The notes under the pieces are model-generated. The model did not search any database. It had not been told where the DNA came from and saw only the letters and a program-made list of their open reading frames with translations. The translations under genes and the position numbers were made by a program. Shown here piece after piece: positions 54,337 to 63,120 of a DNA stretch of 64,000 nucleotides. How positions within the stretch are numbered: position 1 is the first letter of the stretch; every line of letters starts with the position of its first letter. The DNA lies in contig NZ_CP129235.1 of the NCBI RefSeq assembly GCF_030413635.1, forward strand, positions 248,001-312,000. Direction: 5' to 3'. This DNA comes from Planococcus shenhongbingii (GTDB lineage Bacteria; Bacillota; Bacilli; Bacillales_A; Planococcaceae).

Positions 54337-54374
54337 AAAGAGGCTGGCCGGGGAAACCCCGGCCAGCCTCTTTA
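54337..54374 (+). terminator. Terminator after the SDR gene
   Basis: Perfect 17-bp GC-rich stem AAAGAGGCTGGCCGGGG with its complement and a 3-base loop, ending TTT. It probably ends the glg transcript. Confidence 0.85.
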
Positions 54375-54460
54375 GGTTTTCTAAGTTAAAGATGGACACC
54401 ATAATCCGATCCATTTTAAGAATAGGTCAAGATTCCATTTCTGTTATTACCCCATAATAA

Positions 54461-54748
54461 TTATTGCAACGCAGAGAAATCCTCCGGTGATTGGAAGTTC
54501 TGTTTATTGGCCTGTCTTTTAACGGCTTCTACTTCTCTGAAAAGAAGGTCAACGTCTGCCTGGACATCTTGGTGCTTCACACGTGCATCTTGCCGGATAG
54601 CTGTCAGGTTTTCAGCCGTCAGGGCATAATTATGCCGCAGCATGTCTTTAAGCTCTTTTTGGCCAGCTTCCAGTTTCTCCAGTTTGCCATTTGTTTCTTC
54701 CCGGAATTCACGTAATTCAGTAAGCATCTGCCTTAATAAGTCCTCCAT
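54461..54748 (-). CDS. Small coiled-coil protein of unknown function
   Basis: A 95-residue, highly charged helical protein (LLRQMLTELREFREETNGKL, then heptad-like Leu spacing to about residue 80). AAAAGGAGG precedes the ATG. It has no membrane segment or domain that I recognise. It stands alone between the glg operon and the MBL-fold lipoprotein gene, divergent from the latter. Perhaps an adaptor or phage-derived scaffold; the evidence is thin. Confidence 0.6.
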   Translation of the reverse strand: MEDLLRQMLTELREFREETNGKLEKLEAGQKELKDMLRHNYALTAENLTAIRQDARVKHQDVQADVDLLFREVEAVKRQANKQNFQSPEDFSALQ

Positions 54749-54863
54749 GCAGGCAACCTCCTTTTCTGCAGATTGTTTCCCTCATTTTACCACAGAATAA
54801 GCTCATTGGAGAACGGATAGTAGGTGATATGGTAAAATTCACTATAGAAAGAGGCGAGGGAAG

Positions 54864-55958
54864 ATGAAAAAAAGATTTTTGCTGATAGCTAGTTTAGTGC
54901 TGGCACTTGTGCTGGCGGGATGTCTGCAAACCCCGACACCGCAAGAGGATTCTGCTGAACCCCCGAAAACTGCTGTTTCTGAGAAAAAGCCAGGCGGTTT
55001 AACGGTTCATTTTATTGATGTGGGCCAAGCAGATGCGACGCTGCTGCAATTTGAAGAATTTGCATTATTGATTGATACCGGTGACTGGAACAGCACAGCT
55101 GCAGTCGACTATTTAAAAAAACTGGGACTTGAAAAACTGGATATCGTGGTGGGGACCCATCCGGACTCCGACCATATTGGCCAATTAGAGCAAGTCGTCC
55201 AGGACTTTGAAGTGGGTGAAGTATGGATGTCTGGAAATGCCAGTACATCGAATACTTTTATTGATGCGTTAAAGGCAATTGACGAAACCGGAACGGATTA
55301 TTATGAACCGCGAAGCGGAGAAGTTTTTGATGTCGGAAGTTTACAGGTTGAAGTGCTGTACCCCGAAGAAATCACGGGCAAGGCCAATGAAGAATCCATC
55401 TCGCTGAAGCTGACTTACGGCGATGTCCGGTTTGTCTTTACTGGAGACGCCGGAGTGAAGGAAGAGCAGGCGATGATCGACAATGGAGCAGATTTGGACG
55501 CGGAAATTCTGCATCTCGGCCATCATGGGTCCAATACTTCCACAAGCACGGCATTTTTAAAAGCGGTATCACCTGAAGTGGCGGTCTACAGCGCCGGAAT
55601 GGATAATTCCTATGGCCACCCGCATGCGGAAGTGATTGCGGCGACTGAAAATGCCGGAGCCGAAGTATACGGCACCGATATCAATGGAACGATCGTACTT
55701 GAGACTGATGGCAAGACGTATGAAATAAGTACTGAAAAAGAAGGGACAGCAGTTGAAGGGAAGAATCGCTGCATCAATATCAATGCGGCGTCATCTGCTG
55801 AGCTTCAGGAAATCGAGGGAATAGGACCGGCTCTGGCTGATTCCATCATTAAGGAACGGCCTTTTGAAGAGATTGAAGAATTGGATGAAATCAAAGGGAT
55901 CGGCAAAGGAAAAATTAACGCGATCAAAGAACAAGGCCTTGCCTGTGTAGGGGAGTGA
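54864..55958 (+). CDS. ComEC-like metallo-beta-lactamase lipoprotein with C-terminal helix-hairpin-helix
   Basis: A 364-residue lipoprotein: signal peptide with LAGC (Cys20), a Pro/Glu linker, then a metallo-beta-lactamase domain (about 46-285) like the external C-terminal domain of ComEC: VHFIDVGQADATLL, THPDSDHIG (residues 98-106), FTGDAG, HLGHHGSNTSTS and NSYGHPH. Residues 306-357 are a helix-hairpin-helix DNA-binding module like ComEA (NINAASSAELQEIEGIGPAL). DUF3006 follows 4 bases later. It is probably a surface nuclease or nucleic-acid-binding hydrolase; DNA uptake is only a possibility. Confidence 0.82.
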   Translation: MKKRFLLIASLVLALVLAGCLQTPTPQEDSAEPPKTAVSEKKPGGLTVHFIDVGQADATLLQFEEFALLIDTGDWNSTAAVDYLKKLGLEKLDIVVGTHPDSDHIGQLEQVVQDFEVGEVWMSGNASTSNTFIDALKAIDETGTDYYEPRSGEVFDVGSLQVEVLYPEEITGKANEESISLKLTYGDVRFVFTGDAGVKEEQAMIDNGADLDAEILHLGHHGSNTSTSTAFLKAVSPEVAVYSAGMDNSYGHPHAEVIAATENAGAEVYGTDINGTIVLETDGKTYEISTEKEGTAVEGKNRCININAASSAELQEIEGIGPALADSIIKERPFEEIEELDEIKGIGKGKINAIKEQGLACVGE

Positions 55959-55962
55959 TTGG

Positions 55963-56226
55963 ATGAGAGGGACATTAGACCGGATCGAGGATGGCCAGTT
56001 AGCCGTCATTCTGCTGGAAGAAGAACAGCGGGAAATTGTGTTGCCCGTCCAGTATTTGCCGAAAGGCAGCCGAGTGCATTCATGGTTTGAGATAGTGATG
56101 GACGGAGAGGAAATCATCTCCATTGCATTGGATGAAGAAACGGCCGAGTCGAAAATGAACGAAGCAGAAGATTTGATGCAGAAACTAAGATCCCGGCGCC
56201 GGAGCAGCCGCTTTAAACGGGAATAA
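55963..56226 (+). CDS. DUF3006 family protein
   Basis: An 87-residue protein beginning MRGTLDRIEDGQLAVILLEEE and LPVQYLPKGSRVHSWFEI, the small beta-barrel pattern of DUF3006, with a basic tail (RSRRRSSRFKR). It follows the MBL-fold lipoprotein gene with a 4-base gap, a pairing that I recall for this family elsewhere. It has no signal peptide, so it works in the cytoplasm or modulates expression of its partner. The function is unknown. Confidence 0.72.
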   Translation: MRGTLDRIEDGQLAVILLEEEQREIVLPVQYLPKGSRVHSWFEIVMDGEEIISIALDEETAESKMNEAEDLMQKLRSRRRSSRFKRE

Positions 56227-56231
56227 GGGGA

Positions 56232-56283
56232 GTTGGGCATAGCCAGCTTGAAGTTGGGTATAAAATCAAAAAGTTGGGCATAA
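56232..56283. repeat. Three-fold GTTGGGCATA repeat
   Basis: AGTTGGGCATA, AGTTGGGTATAAA and AGTTGGGCATAAA begin at 56231, 56252 and 56272, spaced 20-21 bases, directly before a terminator hairpin. The A-rich spacers differ. Confidence 0.55.
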
Positions 56284-56287
56284 ACGC

Positions 56288-56326
56288 AAAAGATGGCCGG
56301 GAGAGAGTCTCCGGCCATTTTTTTGC
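56288..56326. terminator. Terminator between convergent genes
   Basis: GATGGCCGG pairs with CCGGCCATT, with T runs on both sides, the longer on the plus strand. Confidence 0.75.
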
Positions 56327-56332
56327 GTTCTT

Positions 56333-56632
56333 TTATGCTTTTTCAATCAATTCCAAATGATAATCAGCTACTTCCCCTTCGTGATACAGGTTGGTAACGG
56401 AAGTTGAATAATTGGAAATGGAAGCAGGGAAATCCAGGCCTTTTTCAGGCACGCGGATGCGAAAATCCATTTCATACAGGAGCACAGCGATGTCGTGATA
56501 TTCTTTGCTGGTTACTTTAAAGTCAAAAATAATTTTATGTAAATCCCGCTGGGAAGCAGGATCAGCCACTGTTTCTTGTGAAAAACTGAAAGCGTCGATG
56601 ACTCTATCGTTGATGAGAATTTGAATGCTCAT
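56333..56632 (-). CDS. DUF3219 family protein (YkvR-like)
   Basis: A 99-residue protein resembling B. subtilis YkvR: FDFKVTSKEYHDIAVLLYEM and a following FRIRVPEKGLDFPA, then YSTSVTNLYHEGEV. It is a small beta-rich domain of unknown function. Its ATG overlaps the stop of the acyl-CoA dehydrogenase gene (ATGA), so both are in one operon. Confidence 0.65.
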   Translation of the reverse strand: MSIQILINDRVIDAFSFSQETVADPASQRDLHKIIFDFKVTSKEYHDIAVLLYEMDFRIRVPEKGLDFPASISNYSTSVTNLYHEGEVADYHLELIEKA

Positions 56633-57798
56633 ATGTTTGATTCGCCTCCGGTTTTGGTTTTGAAGAATTCAATGGCTTTTCCGGCCATTTGCGCTTTGAC
56701 CATGTCTTCCATGGGCGGGTTGTAAAGGCCCGCACGGATATTCAAATAATAGCGGTGCATCGGGCTGGATTCGGACAAGGCACGGGAACCGACAATTTTC
56801 ATCGCTTTGTCGACAATGCCCATTGCTGCATGGGTCACAGCTATTTTCGCCACATTGAGCGCTTCGTCCATCGCTGCTTTGTCATGCGCATGTTCATAAC
56901 GTTCGACAGTGCCATATAACAAATGGCGCGCGGTTGCGAGTTCCAATTCCATTTCCCCGATTATTTGCCGGATATTCGGTGTTTCAGCAATTGGCTTTCC
57001 CAGGGAAGCTGGAACATAGGAAGTAGCAAACTTGATTGCGTAAGTGCGTGCTGCTGCTGCGATCCCGATGTAACAGGCTGGTATATGGAGCAGCCACCCC
57101 TTTCCGGCCGCATGGGCGTCTGAAAGCTTCAGTACATAAGAAACCGGAATGCGCACATCTTCAAGAACGAGTGTGTGGCTTGCAGTCCCGCGCATCGCCA
57201 GCATGTCCCAGGTTTCATCGAAAGAAACGCCTTGTGCTTGGCGCGGAATGATAACCGTAATCACTTCATAGTGTTCTGTAGCAGCTGTTACGAAAATGTA
57301 ATCGAGGGCGGGAGCCATTGACGTGTAGGTTTTTTCTCCATTGATAATCCATTCATCACCGTCGCGTACAGCCGTTGTCCGCGGCAACGCTCCGCGAGCG
57401 GGGCTGCCTGCATTGCTTTCGGTGGCAGCGGTGTTAATCAGTGCTCCTTTGGAAATTTCTTTCATCAGCCAATTTGCGGAAGTTTGGTGCCAATGCCGGT
57501 TTTCGGCATACTCGAGCACAATTCCGACATGCCAGCCAATCGATAAACCGGTTGGGCCGGAAGCTTCGGAGATCGCTTCTTGCGCCAGTATGTATTCATA
57601 TAAGCCAAACCCTTGCCCACCATATTCAATTGGCAGCGTTAAGGTATGATAGTTGATGTTTTTCAAATCTTGTATGTTTTCATAAGGAAAAGAGCCAAGT
57701 GCGTCCAATTCCGGTTCCCGTTGTTGAAAGATTGGCTGCAATTTCCGGATTTGAGCGAGCAGTTTTTGCTGTTCGGTTGTTTTGATAAAAGTGTCCAT
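56629..57798 (-). CDS. Acyl-CoA dehydrogenase family protein (YdbM-like)
   Basis: A 389-residue ACAD-fold flavoprotein: the N-terminal helical domain with LTLPIEYGGQGFGLYEYIL, then TGLSIGWHVGIV, ATESNAGSPARG, WIINGEKTYTSMAPALDYI, and the C-terminal helices ending PMHRYYLNIRAGLYNPPMED. It closely resembles B. subtilis YdbM. The Tyr-Glu segment of classical fatty-acyl enzymes is not seen, so the substrate may be unusual. The start at 57798 has GGAAGGAG at the right distance; 57819 is upstream of it. Confidence 0.78.
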   Translation of the reverse strand: MDTFIKTTEQQKLLAQIRKLQPIFQQREPELDALGSFPYENIQDLKNINYHTLTLPIEYGGQGFGLYEYILAQEAISEASGPTGLSIGWHVGIVLEYAENRHWHQTSANWLMKEISKGALINTAATESNAGSPARGALPRTTAVRDGDEWIINGEKTYTSMAPALDYIFVTAATEHYEVITVIIPRQAQGVSFDETWDMLAMRGTASHTLVLEDVRIPVSYVLKLSDAHAAGKGWLLHIPACYIGIAAAARTYAIKFATSYVPASLGKPIAETPNIRQIIGEMELELATARHLLYGTVERYEHAHDKAAMDEALNVAKIAVTHAAMGIVDKAMKIVGSRALSESSPMHRYYLNIRAGLYNPPMEDMVKAQMAGKAIEFFKTKTGGESNI

Positions 57799-57841
57799 GA
57801 AAATTACTCCTTCCATCATGGTTTAATAAAACCATAACATG

Positions 57842-57884
57842 AAAAGCCGCCAAAGCGGGAGTTCTATGCTTTGACGGCTTTTGC
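57842..57884 (-). terminator. Terminator after the YkvI-like gene
   Basis: On the minus strand AAGCCGTCAAAGC pairs with GCTTTGGCGGCTT, followed by TTC. Confidence 0.65.
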
Positions 57885-58961
57885 TCAATTACTATTCAAG
57901 CTGTTACTTACACCAACAGGTTTTCCTGAATTTCTAATATCCGTCCAGATCAAAGCCGCAACCAGGAAGAACCCGAGATAGCCGACAACTGGATAGAACA
58001 TATTTACAAGTTCAGTAAAGCCAAGGAAACTTAATACATAGGAAACGACTCCCACGATGATTACGAAAATCTTGAATTTAGGCGTGCCGGATTGGATAAA
58101 ACGCGCTGAAAACGCATACACCATACCAACCGCTGTATTGAAAATCATTCCGAACAAGATAATGGACATGAACCAGCCCATGAGCGGGGAGATGTCATTG
58201 GCGATTTGAAGCATAGGCATTTCAGAACCACCGACTTCGTCGATTTTCGCAAAAATCGCCAGATGGCTCAAAATAATCAAAGCCCCGAGTCCAAGGCCCC
58301 CAAGCAACCCGCCACGTGCAGCAACTTTTTCATCTTTTTCAGTACTGCCCATAACAATGGCCATTGAAGCACCAACTGCAATATTGAAAGATGCATAATT
58401 CAGTGCAGACAAGAACCAGTTTGGAACTGCTTTCAATTGTTCTTTCGCAATGGGATCTAATACTGAAAACGAAGAATCCATTGTAGATAAGCTGTAAACA
58501 GCTAGAATAACAACCGTCAGTACAAGGAAAGGCGTAATACTGCCGATGATGCCAATCACTTTATCGACATTAAGCATAATGGTAAGAATCACTAGAACAA
58601 TCATGACAGTACTTCCCAGAGCAGCAGGAAGATCGAATTGCTGAGTGAAAATAGAACCAGCCCCTGCCACCATCACCACGCCGACGCCGAATAACGTGAA
58701 GATAATGATATAGTCTACAATGGTGCCCAAAACTTTGCCGCTAATGCCATAAATAACGTCTTTATGGGAAGTTTTTTGCATTCGGCTCCCAAGGCGAGTC
58801 AAGCTCATTCCCAAGTAAGCAAACATAACCGTCGAGATAAAAGCAGCAAAAATTCCCATGATTCCAAAACTTGTAAAATACTGCAGAATTTCTTGGCCGG
58901 ACGCAAAACCTGCTCCGACAATAATACCGATGAATGCACTTGCCATTTTCAAACTTTTCAT
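57885..58961 (-). CDS. YkvI-family membrane transporter
   Basis: A 358-residue protein with about 10 membrane segments. It begins MKMASAF-type KMASAFIGIIVGAGFASGQE, then ILQYFTSFG, and contains YASFNIAVGASMAIVMGS and FNTAVGMVYAFSARF, as in the YkvI family (APC-like, LeuT-fold). The substrate is unknown; amino acids are plausible. CAAGGGGGA precedes the ATG. It has its own terminator. Confidence 0.75.
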   Translation of the reverse strand: MKSLKMASAFIGIIVGAGFASGQEILQYFTSFGIMGIFAAFISTVMFAYLGMSLTRLGSRMQKTSHKDVIYGISGKVLGTIVDYIIIFTLFGVGVVMVAGAGSIFTQQFDLPAALGSTVMIVLVILTIMLNVDKVIGIIGSITPFLVLTVVILAVYSLSTMDSSFSVLDPIAKEQLKAVPNWFLSALNYASFNIAVGASMAIVMGSTEKDEKVAARGGLLGGLGLGALIILSHLAIFAKIDEVGGSEMPMLQIANDISPLMGWFMSIILFGMIFNTAVGMVYAFSARFIQSGTPKFKIFVIIVGVVSYVLSFLGFTELVNMFYPVVGYLGFFLVAALIWTDIRNSGKPVGVSNSLNSN

Positions 58962-59262
58962 AAATATCCCCCTTGAAGTTATTTACTAAATTATAAAAAA
59001 CTATTGTTTTTATAATTAGAAAATTAACCTTATTCAAATATAACAAAACTTAATGAGTGTTACAATACAGAATAAGATATAAAATGAAAACGCTTTTATA
59101 ATGCAATACAACTATAGATATGGAATTGCGATTCCATAGGATATAGCCATTAAAGTTAGGGGAAATAAATATCAAAGCTGTATTTGTCGAGTTATTTTAA
59201 TATAACCTTTAATGTCCACAAAAAAACCACCTTTCAAAAAGAAAGGTGGTTGTTAGGAAACA
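58962..59262. other. Spacer with an inverted repeat
   Basis: No gene. AT-rich upstream region of the YkvI-like gene; a perfect inverted repeat TATGGAAT-TGCG-ATTCCATA at 59119-59138; and the terminator of the stress-protein gene at 59219-59251. Confidence 0.55.
59219..59251 (-). terminator. Terminator after the stress-protein gene
   Basis: Perfect 11-bp stem AACCACCTTTC / GAAAGGTGGTT, 5-base loop, then TTTTTT on the minus strand. Confidence 0.8.
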
Positions 59263-59589
59263 TTAAGCATTTTTATTGGCAATGATAACGAGCTTGCCTT
59301 TGTCCAGTTCTTCTTCATACTCTTCGGCTTCTTCTTTGGTTAAGCCAGCCGCTGCCATTTCGGCGCGTAATTGATCACCGCGTGATACCGTCATATTCTT
59401 CAAGTTATTTAAAAATCCTTGTTCTGCCATGCCGACTTTTTCAGTATCCAGAGCATCAGCAATATCCGCTTCTCGGCGTTTATCGTGGGCAAAAACGTAA
59501 ATATCGTCATGCGTAAAGCCCTGGGCCTCTAATTTTTCGATTTCTGCTTTTGCTTGTAATGCATTTTCTACGGTCATTTTAACTGTCAA
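59263..59589 (-). CDS. General stress protein, YflT domain
   Basis: A 108-residue protein: NALQAKAEIEKLEAQGFTHD and DIYVFAHDKRREADIADAL are the YflT (heat-induced stress protein) pattern, with an acidic helical second half. GGAGGG stands 7 bases before TTG 59589, which is preferred; the ATG at 59577 is a further 12 bases away. A sigma-B-type promoter lies about 50 bases upstream, in agreement with YflT being a sigma-B-dependent protein in B. subtilis. Confidence 0.78.
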   Translation of the reverse strand: MTVKMTVENALQAKAEIEKLEAQGFTHDDIYVFAHDKRREADIADALDTEKVGMAEQGFLNNLKNMTVSRGDQLRAEMAAAGLTKEEAEEYEEELDKGKLVIIANKNA

Positions 59590-59636
59590 AATAATCCCTC
59601 CAGATTTTATGGTTAAATTTAATCTCACTACTATAC

Positions 59637-59662
59637 ATACCACTAAGGTGCTTGAATTAAAC
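59637..59662 (-). promoter_or_regulatory. Sigma-B promoter of the YflT-like gene
   Basis: On the minus strand GTTTAA (59657-59662, perfect), a 14-base spacer and TGGTAT (59637-59642, one mismatch). Confidence 0.65.
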
Positions 59663-59721
59663 AAGATGAATAGTCTTCGAATCCGTTATACTAAAGAAAC
59701 AACAGCAAAGGAGCGATTCTT

Positions 59722-60456
59722 TTGAAAATCACTACGATTGGCATTTGGGGAGGCTATCCGAATAAAAACGAGGCCACTTCTTCTTTCTTGCTTGAACACG
59801 AAGGGTTCCGCTGTCTTGTGGACTGCGGCAGCGGAGTTTTGGCTGCTGTTCAGAATTATACGCAACTGCGGGATTTGGATGCAGCGGTTATCAGCCATTA
59901 CCATCCGGACCATGTTGCGGATATCGGGGTGCTGCAGCATGCGGCCATGGTCGGAATGCAATTGAAGGAGTGGAAAACGCCCTTCCCGATTTATGGCCAT
60001 GACCGGGATCCGGAAATGTTTCAGAACTTATCTTATAAAGGAGTCACAGAAGGGCAAGTGATCGACGCATCCCAAAAGATGCAGATTGGGCCGTGGGAAG
60101 TGTCTTTTTGCGAAACAATCCACCCTGTTTATTGTCTAGCACTAAAGTTTTCAGCAGAAGGAAAATCAGTCGTTTTCACAGCAGATACGGAATGGAAAGA
60201 TGAGTTGGTTGCCTTTTCTAAAGATGCGGATTTGCTGGTATCAGAAGCGAATTTATATGAAAAATATGTGGGCATTATCAAAGGGCATATGAGCGGAAGC
60301 CAAGCCGGTCTGCTTGCTGAGAAGGCTGGAGTTAAAGAATTATGGCTGACTCATCTGCCGCAATATGGCGACATCCGAGAGATTCTTGGAGCCGCCCAAA
60401 CTTCATATACTGGGAAAGTGCAATTTGCGAAGATTGGCTATTCTAGTGAAATTTAA
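59722..60456 (+). CDS. MBL-fold metal hydrolase (YhfI-like)
   Basis: A 244-residue RNase Z/YhfI-type hydrolase. ATSSFLLEHEG and LVDCGSGVLA open the fold; ISHYHPDHVADIG is the HxHxDH metal motif, with later ligands in ETIHPVYCLAL, VVFTADTEW, and GHMSGSQAG/THLPQY. AAAGGAG precedes a TTG start at 59722. The substrate is unknown; phosphodiesterase activity is likely for the fold. Confidence 0.8.
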   Translation: MKITTIGIWGGYPNKNEATSSFLLEHEGFRCLVDCGSGVLAAVQNYTQLRDLDAAVISHYHPDHVADIGVLQHAAMVGMQLKEWKTPFPIYGHDRDPEMFQNLSYKGVTEGQVIDASQKMQIGPWEVSFCETIHPVYCLALKFSAEGKSVVFTADTEWKDELVAFSKDADLLVSEANLYEKYVGIIKGHMSGSQAGLLAEKAGVKELWLTHLPQYGDIREILGAAQTSYTGKVQFAKIGYSSEI

Positions 60457-60718
60457 ATTAAAACCGGCTTTGGAAATTCATTCATGTGTTTTCAATGAAA
60501 AACCGGGAACAATAAATTAAAGAAGAGTTTTGAAGGATGTCATCGCTTTAATGTACTTTCTTCATCTGAAGGGTTTTGTCAGGTGAACGGAGTGCTCCTG
60601 CCTGGATTCAATGATTCAATAAACTTTGGCGTTACAGACAAGGCGAGCAGATAGTTTGTATTCAAGATATTTTGATTCTATGGTTAAATAGCAGCTTTAA
60701 TGGAAAGGAAGTTATTTG

Positions 60719-61726
60719 ATGGGCCAAAATACAAATACATTGTCCGTGTCCGTCCTGGATTTAGTGGCCATTTCAGAAGGCCAAACGGCAAAAAATGCAC
60801 TTGAAGATATGGTCAGCTTGGCACAGCATGTCGAGAAACTTGGGTATCACCGGTTTTGGCTGTCAGAACACCATAATTCGCCGACACTTGCAAGTTCCGC
60901 AACATCGATTTTGATTTCCAAAGTATTGGATCATACCAACTCAATTCAAGTGGGATCCGGAGGCATTATGCTGCCGAACCATACACCGCTTGTGGTAGCG
61001 GAACAATTCGGAACATTGGAAACGATGTATCCGAATCGCGTCAATTTAGGCCTTGGCCGCGCGCCGGGGACGGATATGCAAACGGCTCATGCGCTGCGCA
61101 GAACCACTCAAGAAACAGCCTATGCCTTTCCGCAAGATGTAGTGGAACTACAGAATTACTTGAAGCCGATTGAGCACCAAGGCATGGTCCATGCTTATCC
61201 AGGAGTTGGAACGGAAGTGCCGATCTTTATTCTTGGCTCCAGTACTTCCAGTGCGCAGCTCGCTGCACGCCTCGGTCTGCCTTATGCTTTTGCGGCCCAT
61301 TTCGCGCCGCAGCAGCTAAAACAAGCCATTCAGATTTACCGCAGCCAATTCCAGCCTTCTGAATACTTGGCAGAACCTTACGTCATTGTTTGTGTGAATG
61401 TGGTGGCGGGAGAAACAAACGAAGAAGCGGAAAAACTATCGACTTCCAGCCAATTGTTTTATTTGAATGTGGTGAGAGGCACGAAAAACCTTCTGCAGCC
61501 GCCAGTTGATACAATGGACAGCAAATGGAGCCTGTATGAAGAAAACATAGCGCGCAGTATGTCGCAATATACATTTATAGGCGACCGCGAGACAATCAGT
61601 CGCCAGTTGCGGCCATTTATTGAAGAATTGCAAATCAATGAATTGATGGCAGTTTCTTATATTTACGATCAGGAAAAGAGAAAGCGTTCATTTGAATTAT
61701 TGAAAGAAGCGGTAGAGCAACTATAA
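60719..61726 (+). CDS. LLM-class flavin-dependent oxidoreductase
   Basis: A 335-residue luciferase-like protein of the group with B. subtilis YceB and YwcH. The N-terminal [20 protein letters not shown], then [41 protein letters not shown] and [11 protein letters not shown], are family hallmarks. The substrate is unknown. GAAAGGAAG precedes the ATG. The NAD(P)-binding protein gene starts 17 bases later, so they form an operon. Confidence 0.85.
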   Translation: MGQNTNTLSVSVLDLVAISEGQTAKNALEDMVSLAQHVEKLGYHRFWLSEHHNSPTLASSATSILISKVLDHTNSIQVGSGGIMLPNHTPLVVAEQFGTLETMYPNRVNLGLGRAPGTDMQTAHALRRTTQETAYAFPQDVVELQNYLKPIEHQGMVHAYPGVGTEVPIFILGSSTSSAQLAARLGLPYAFAAHFAPQQLKQAIQIYRSQFQPSEYLAEPYVIVCVNVVAGETNEEAEKLSTSSQLFYLNVVRGTKNLLQPPVDTMDSKWSLYEENIARSMSQYTFIGDRETISRQLRPFIEELQINELMAVSYIYDQEKRKRSFELLKEAVEQL

Positions 61727-61743
61727 CAATGGAGGCGAATAGG

Positions 61744-62385
61744 ATGAAAGTTGGAATTATCGGTGCATCAGGAAAAGCAGGTGGCCTCATTTTAGAAGAG
61801 GCAGTTTCAAGAGGGCATGAAGTGACAGCAATAGTTAGAGATGCTTCGAAAATGGAAGACGCGGCTATTGCTTATCTGGAAAAAGATGTATTCAGTCTGA
61901 CAGCTGAAGATTTAAAACAGTTCGACGTGGTCGTGAATGCTTTTGGTGTACCGCCTGAAAAAGCGGAACAGCATGTAGAAGCAGGAAGAAAGTTAATTCA
62001 GGCGCTGAAAGACGCACCGGAAACAAGATTGATCGTAGTTGGCGGGGCCGGAAGCTTATTCGTGGACGAAGCCAGAACTACCCGTTTGATTGAGACACCA
62101 GAATTCCCGGATGCTTTTAAAGCGATCGCATCAAACCAAGGGCAAAACCTGGCTGATCTGGAAGAGGCTGAAGGAATTCGCTGGACTTTCTTAAGCCCTG
62201 CTGCATTTTTTGATGCCGAAGGCAAACGTACAGGCCATTACCAAATTGGTGAAGACAGCATTATGGTCAACAAAAAAGGCAAGAGTTATGTCAGCTATCC
62301 GGACTATGCGATTGCATTGGTGGATGAAATTGAAAATCCTAAACACATAAACAAACGATTTACAGTTGTATCAGAGTCCAACTAA
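61744..62385 (+). CDS. NAD(P)H-binding oxidoreductase (atypical SDR)
   Basis: A 213-residue atypical SDR: MKVGIIGASGKAGGLILEEA is the Rossmann glycine motif, then VTAIVRDASKM, VVNAFGVPPE, RLIVVGGAGSL and WTFLSPAAFFD, like the YwnB/flavin-reductase-like group. GGAGG lies 9 bases before the ATG at 61744. It may supply reduced cofactor to the preceding flavin enzyme; this is inferred from the operon only. Confidence 0.8.
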   Translation: MKVGIIGASGKAGGLILEEAVSRGHEVTAIVRDASKMEDAAIAYLEKDVFSLTAEDLKQFDVVVNAFGVPPEKAEQHVEAGRKLIQALKDAPETRLIVVGGAGSLFVDEARTTRLIETPEFPDAFKAIASNQGQNLADLEEAEGIRWTFLSPAAFFDAEGKRTGHYQIGEDSIMVNKKGKSYVSYPDYAIALVDEIENPKHINKRFTVVSESN

Positions 62386-62768
62386 AGAACTTTGAACAAA
62401 CCGGTTGCTTTAAGGAAGAGAAATTTTCCGGAAGGCAGCCGGTTTTTATGTTGGAGTTTAACGGATGAATGAAAATGCTGGGAACAACGGAAGCTTAGGG
62501 TTTTGATATCAGGAGCATTGCAAGGATCAGAAAAGTATCCTGAAATTTTAACAGGAATGCATGCGATGCAGCCAGTTCTATTACGGCAGAGCAGTCGCGC
62601 TTTGCACACCTGTCCGTTTCCTTAAAGGGAACCTGGCAAGTTATGTCCGGATAGTTACGCGAGTTGCCAAAAGTTCGCCACTAAATGTTCACGTTCCTTT
62701 CTAAAGTAGAATTTGCTTTCCTGTATAATGAAGAGAAACTTTAACATATAAAGGCGGGAAACAAAGCG
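62386..62768. other. Intergenic stretch
   Basis: A terminator-like hairpin opens it. From 62450 to 62740 no gene or clear repeat is seen. A GTATAATG near 62723 could be the -10 of the next gene; AAAGGCGGG is its ribosome site. Confidence 0.5.
62398..62449 (+). terminator. Terminator after the oxidoreductase operon
   Basis: AACCGGTTGC pairs with GCAGCCGGTT over a long, partly paired loop, followed by TTTTT. Confidence 0.6.
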
Positions 62769-63038
62769 ATGGAATTTTTATATTTTCCTGAAGATAAATC
62801 AGAATACATTCCTGGGATTATCTCAGTAGTCATTATTTTTCTCTTGTCGATTCTAATCGTATGGCTTTTAGTAAGAGCATCTCGAAAACAAGTGAAACAG
62901 CTGGAGGAAAAAGGGTATCCTGTTGTTTATCATAAAAATAGCGACGCTGTCAGTGAACAGGAAAACCAGATTGAATTACCGGAAGAACGCAAAATTTCTG
63001 CTGGAAAAAATAATAGTGAACGCGATAAGAAGTCCTGA
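62769..63038 (+). CDS. Small single-pass membrane protein
   Basis: An 89-residue protein with one membrane segment (VVIIFLLSILIVWLLV, about residues 21-36) and a charged cytoplasmic tail. AAAGGCGGG precedes the ATG. No family is recognised. Its stop codon lies in the stem of the terminator that follows. Confidence 0.6.
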   Translation: MEFLYFPEDKSEYIPGIISVVIIFLLSILIVWLLVRASRKQVKQLEEKGYPVVYHKNSDAVSEQENQIELPEERKISAGKNNSERDKKS

Positions 63039-63060
63039 GTCAATCAGGGCTTCTTTTTAA
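63028..63060 (+). terminator. Terminator after the small membrane protein
   Basis: AGAAGTCCTGA pairs with TCAGGGCTTCT (one G-T), followed by TTTAA. Confidence 0.65.
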
Positions 63061-63120
63061 TGGGGAAAAAAGTGGGTATACTGAAATGAAATAGCAGACA
63101 GCAGGAATTGGAGCAATGAG

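Noticed and set aside
59011..59025. CodY-like sequence upstream of the YkvI-like transporter gene
   Set aside because: Four mismatches to the 15-base consensus in a very AT-rich region; not distinguishable from chance.
59085..59098. TGAAAACGCTTTTA considered as a cre site
   Set aside because: It lacks the conserved C near the end and is 120 bases upstream of the nearest gene start.
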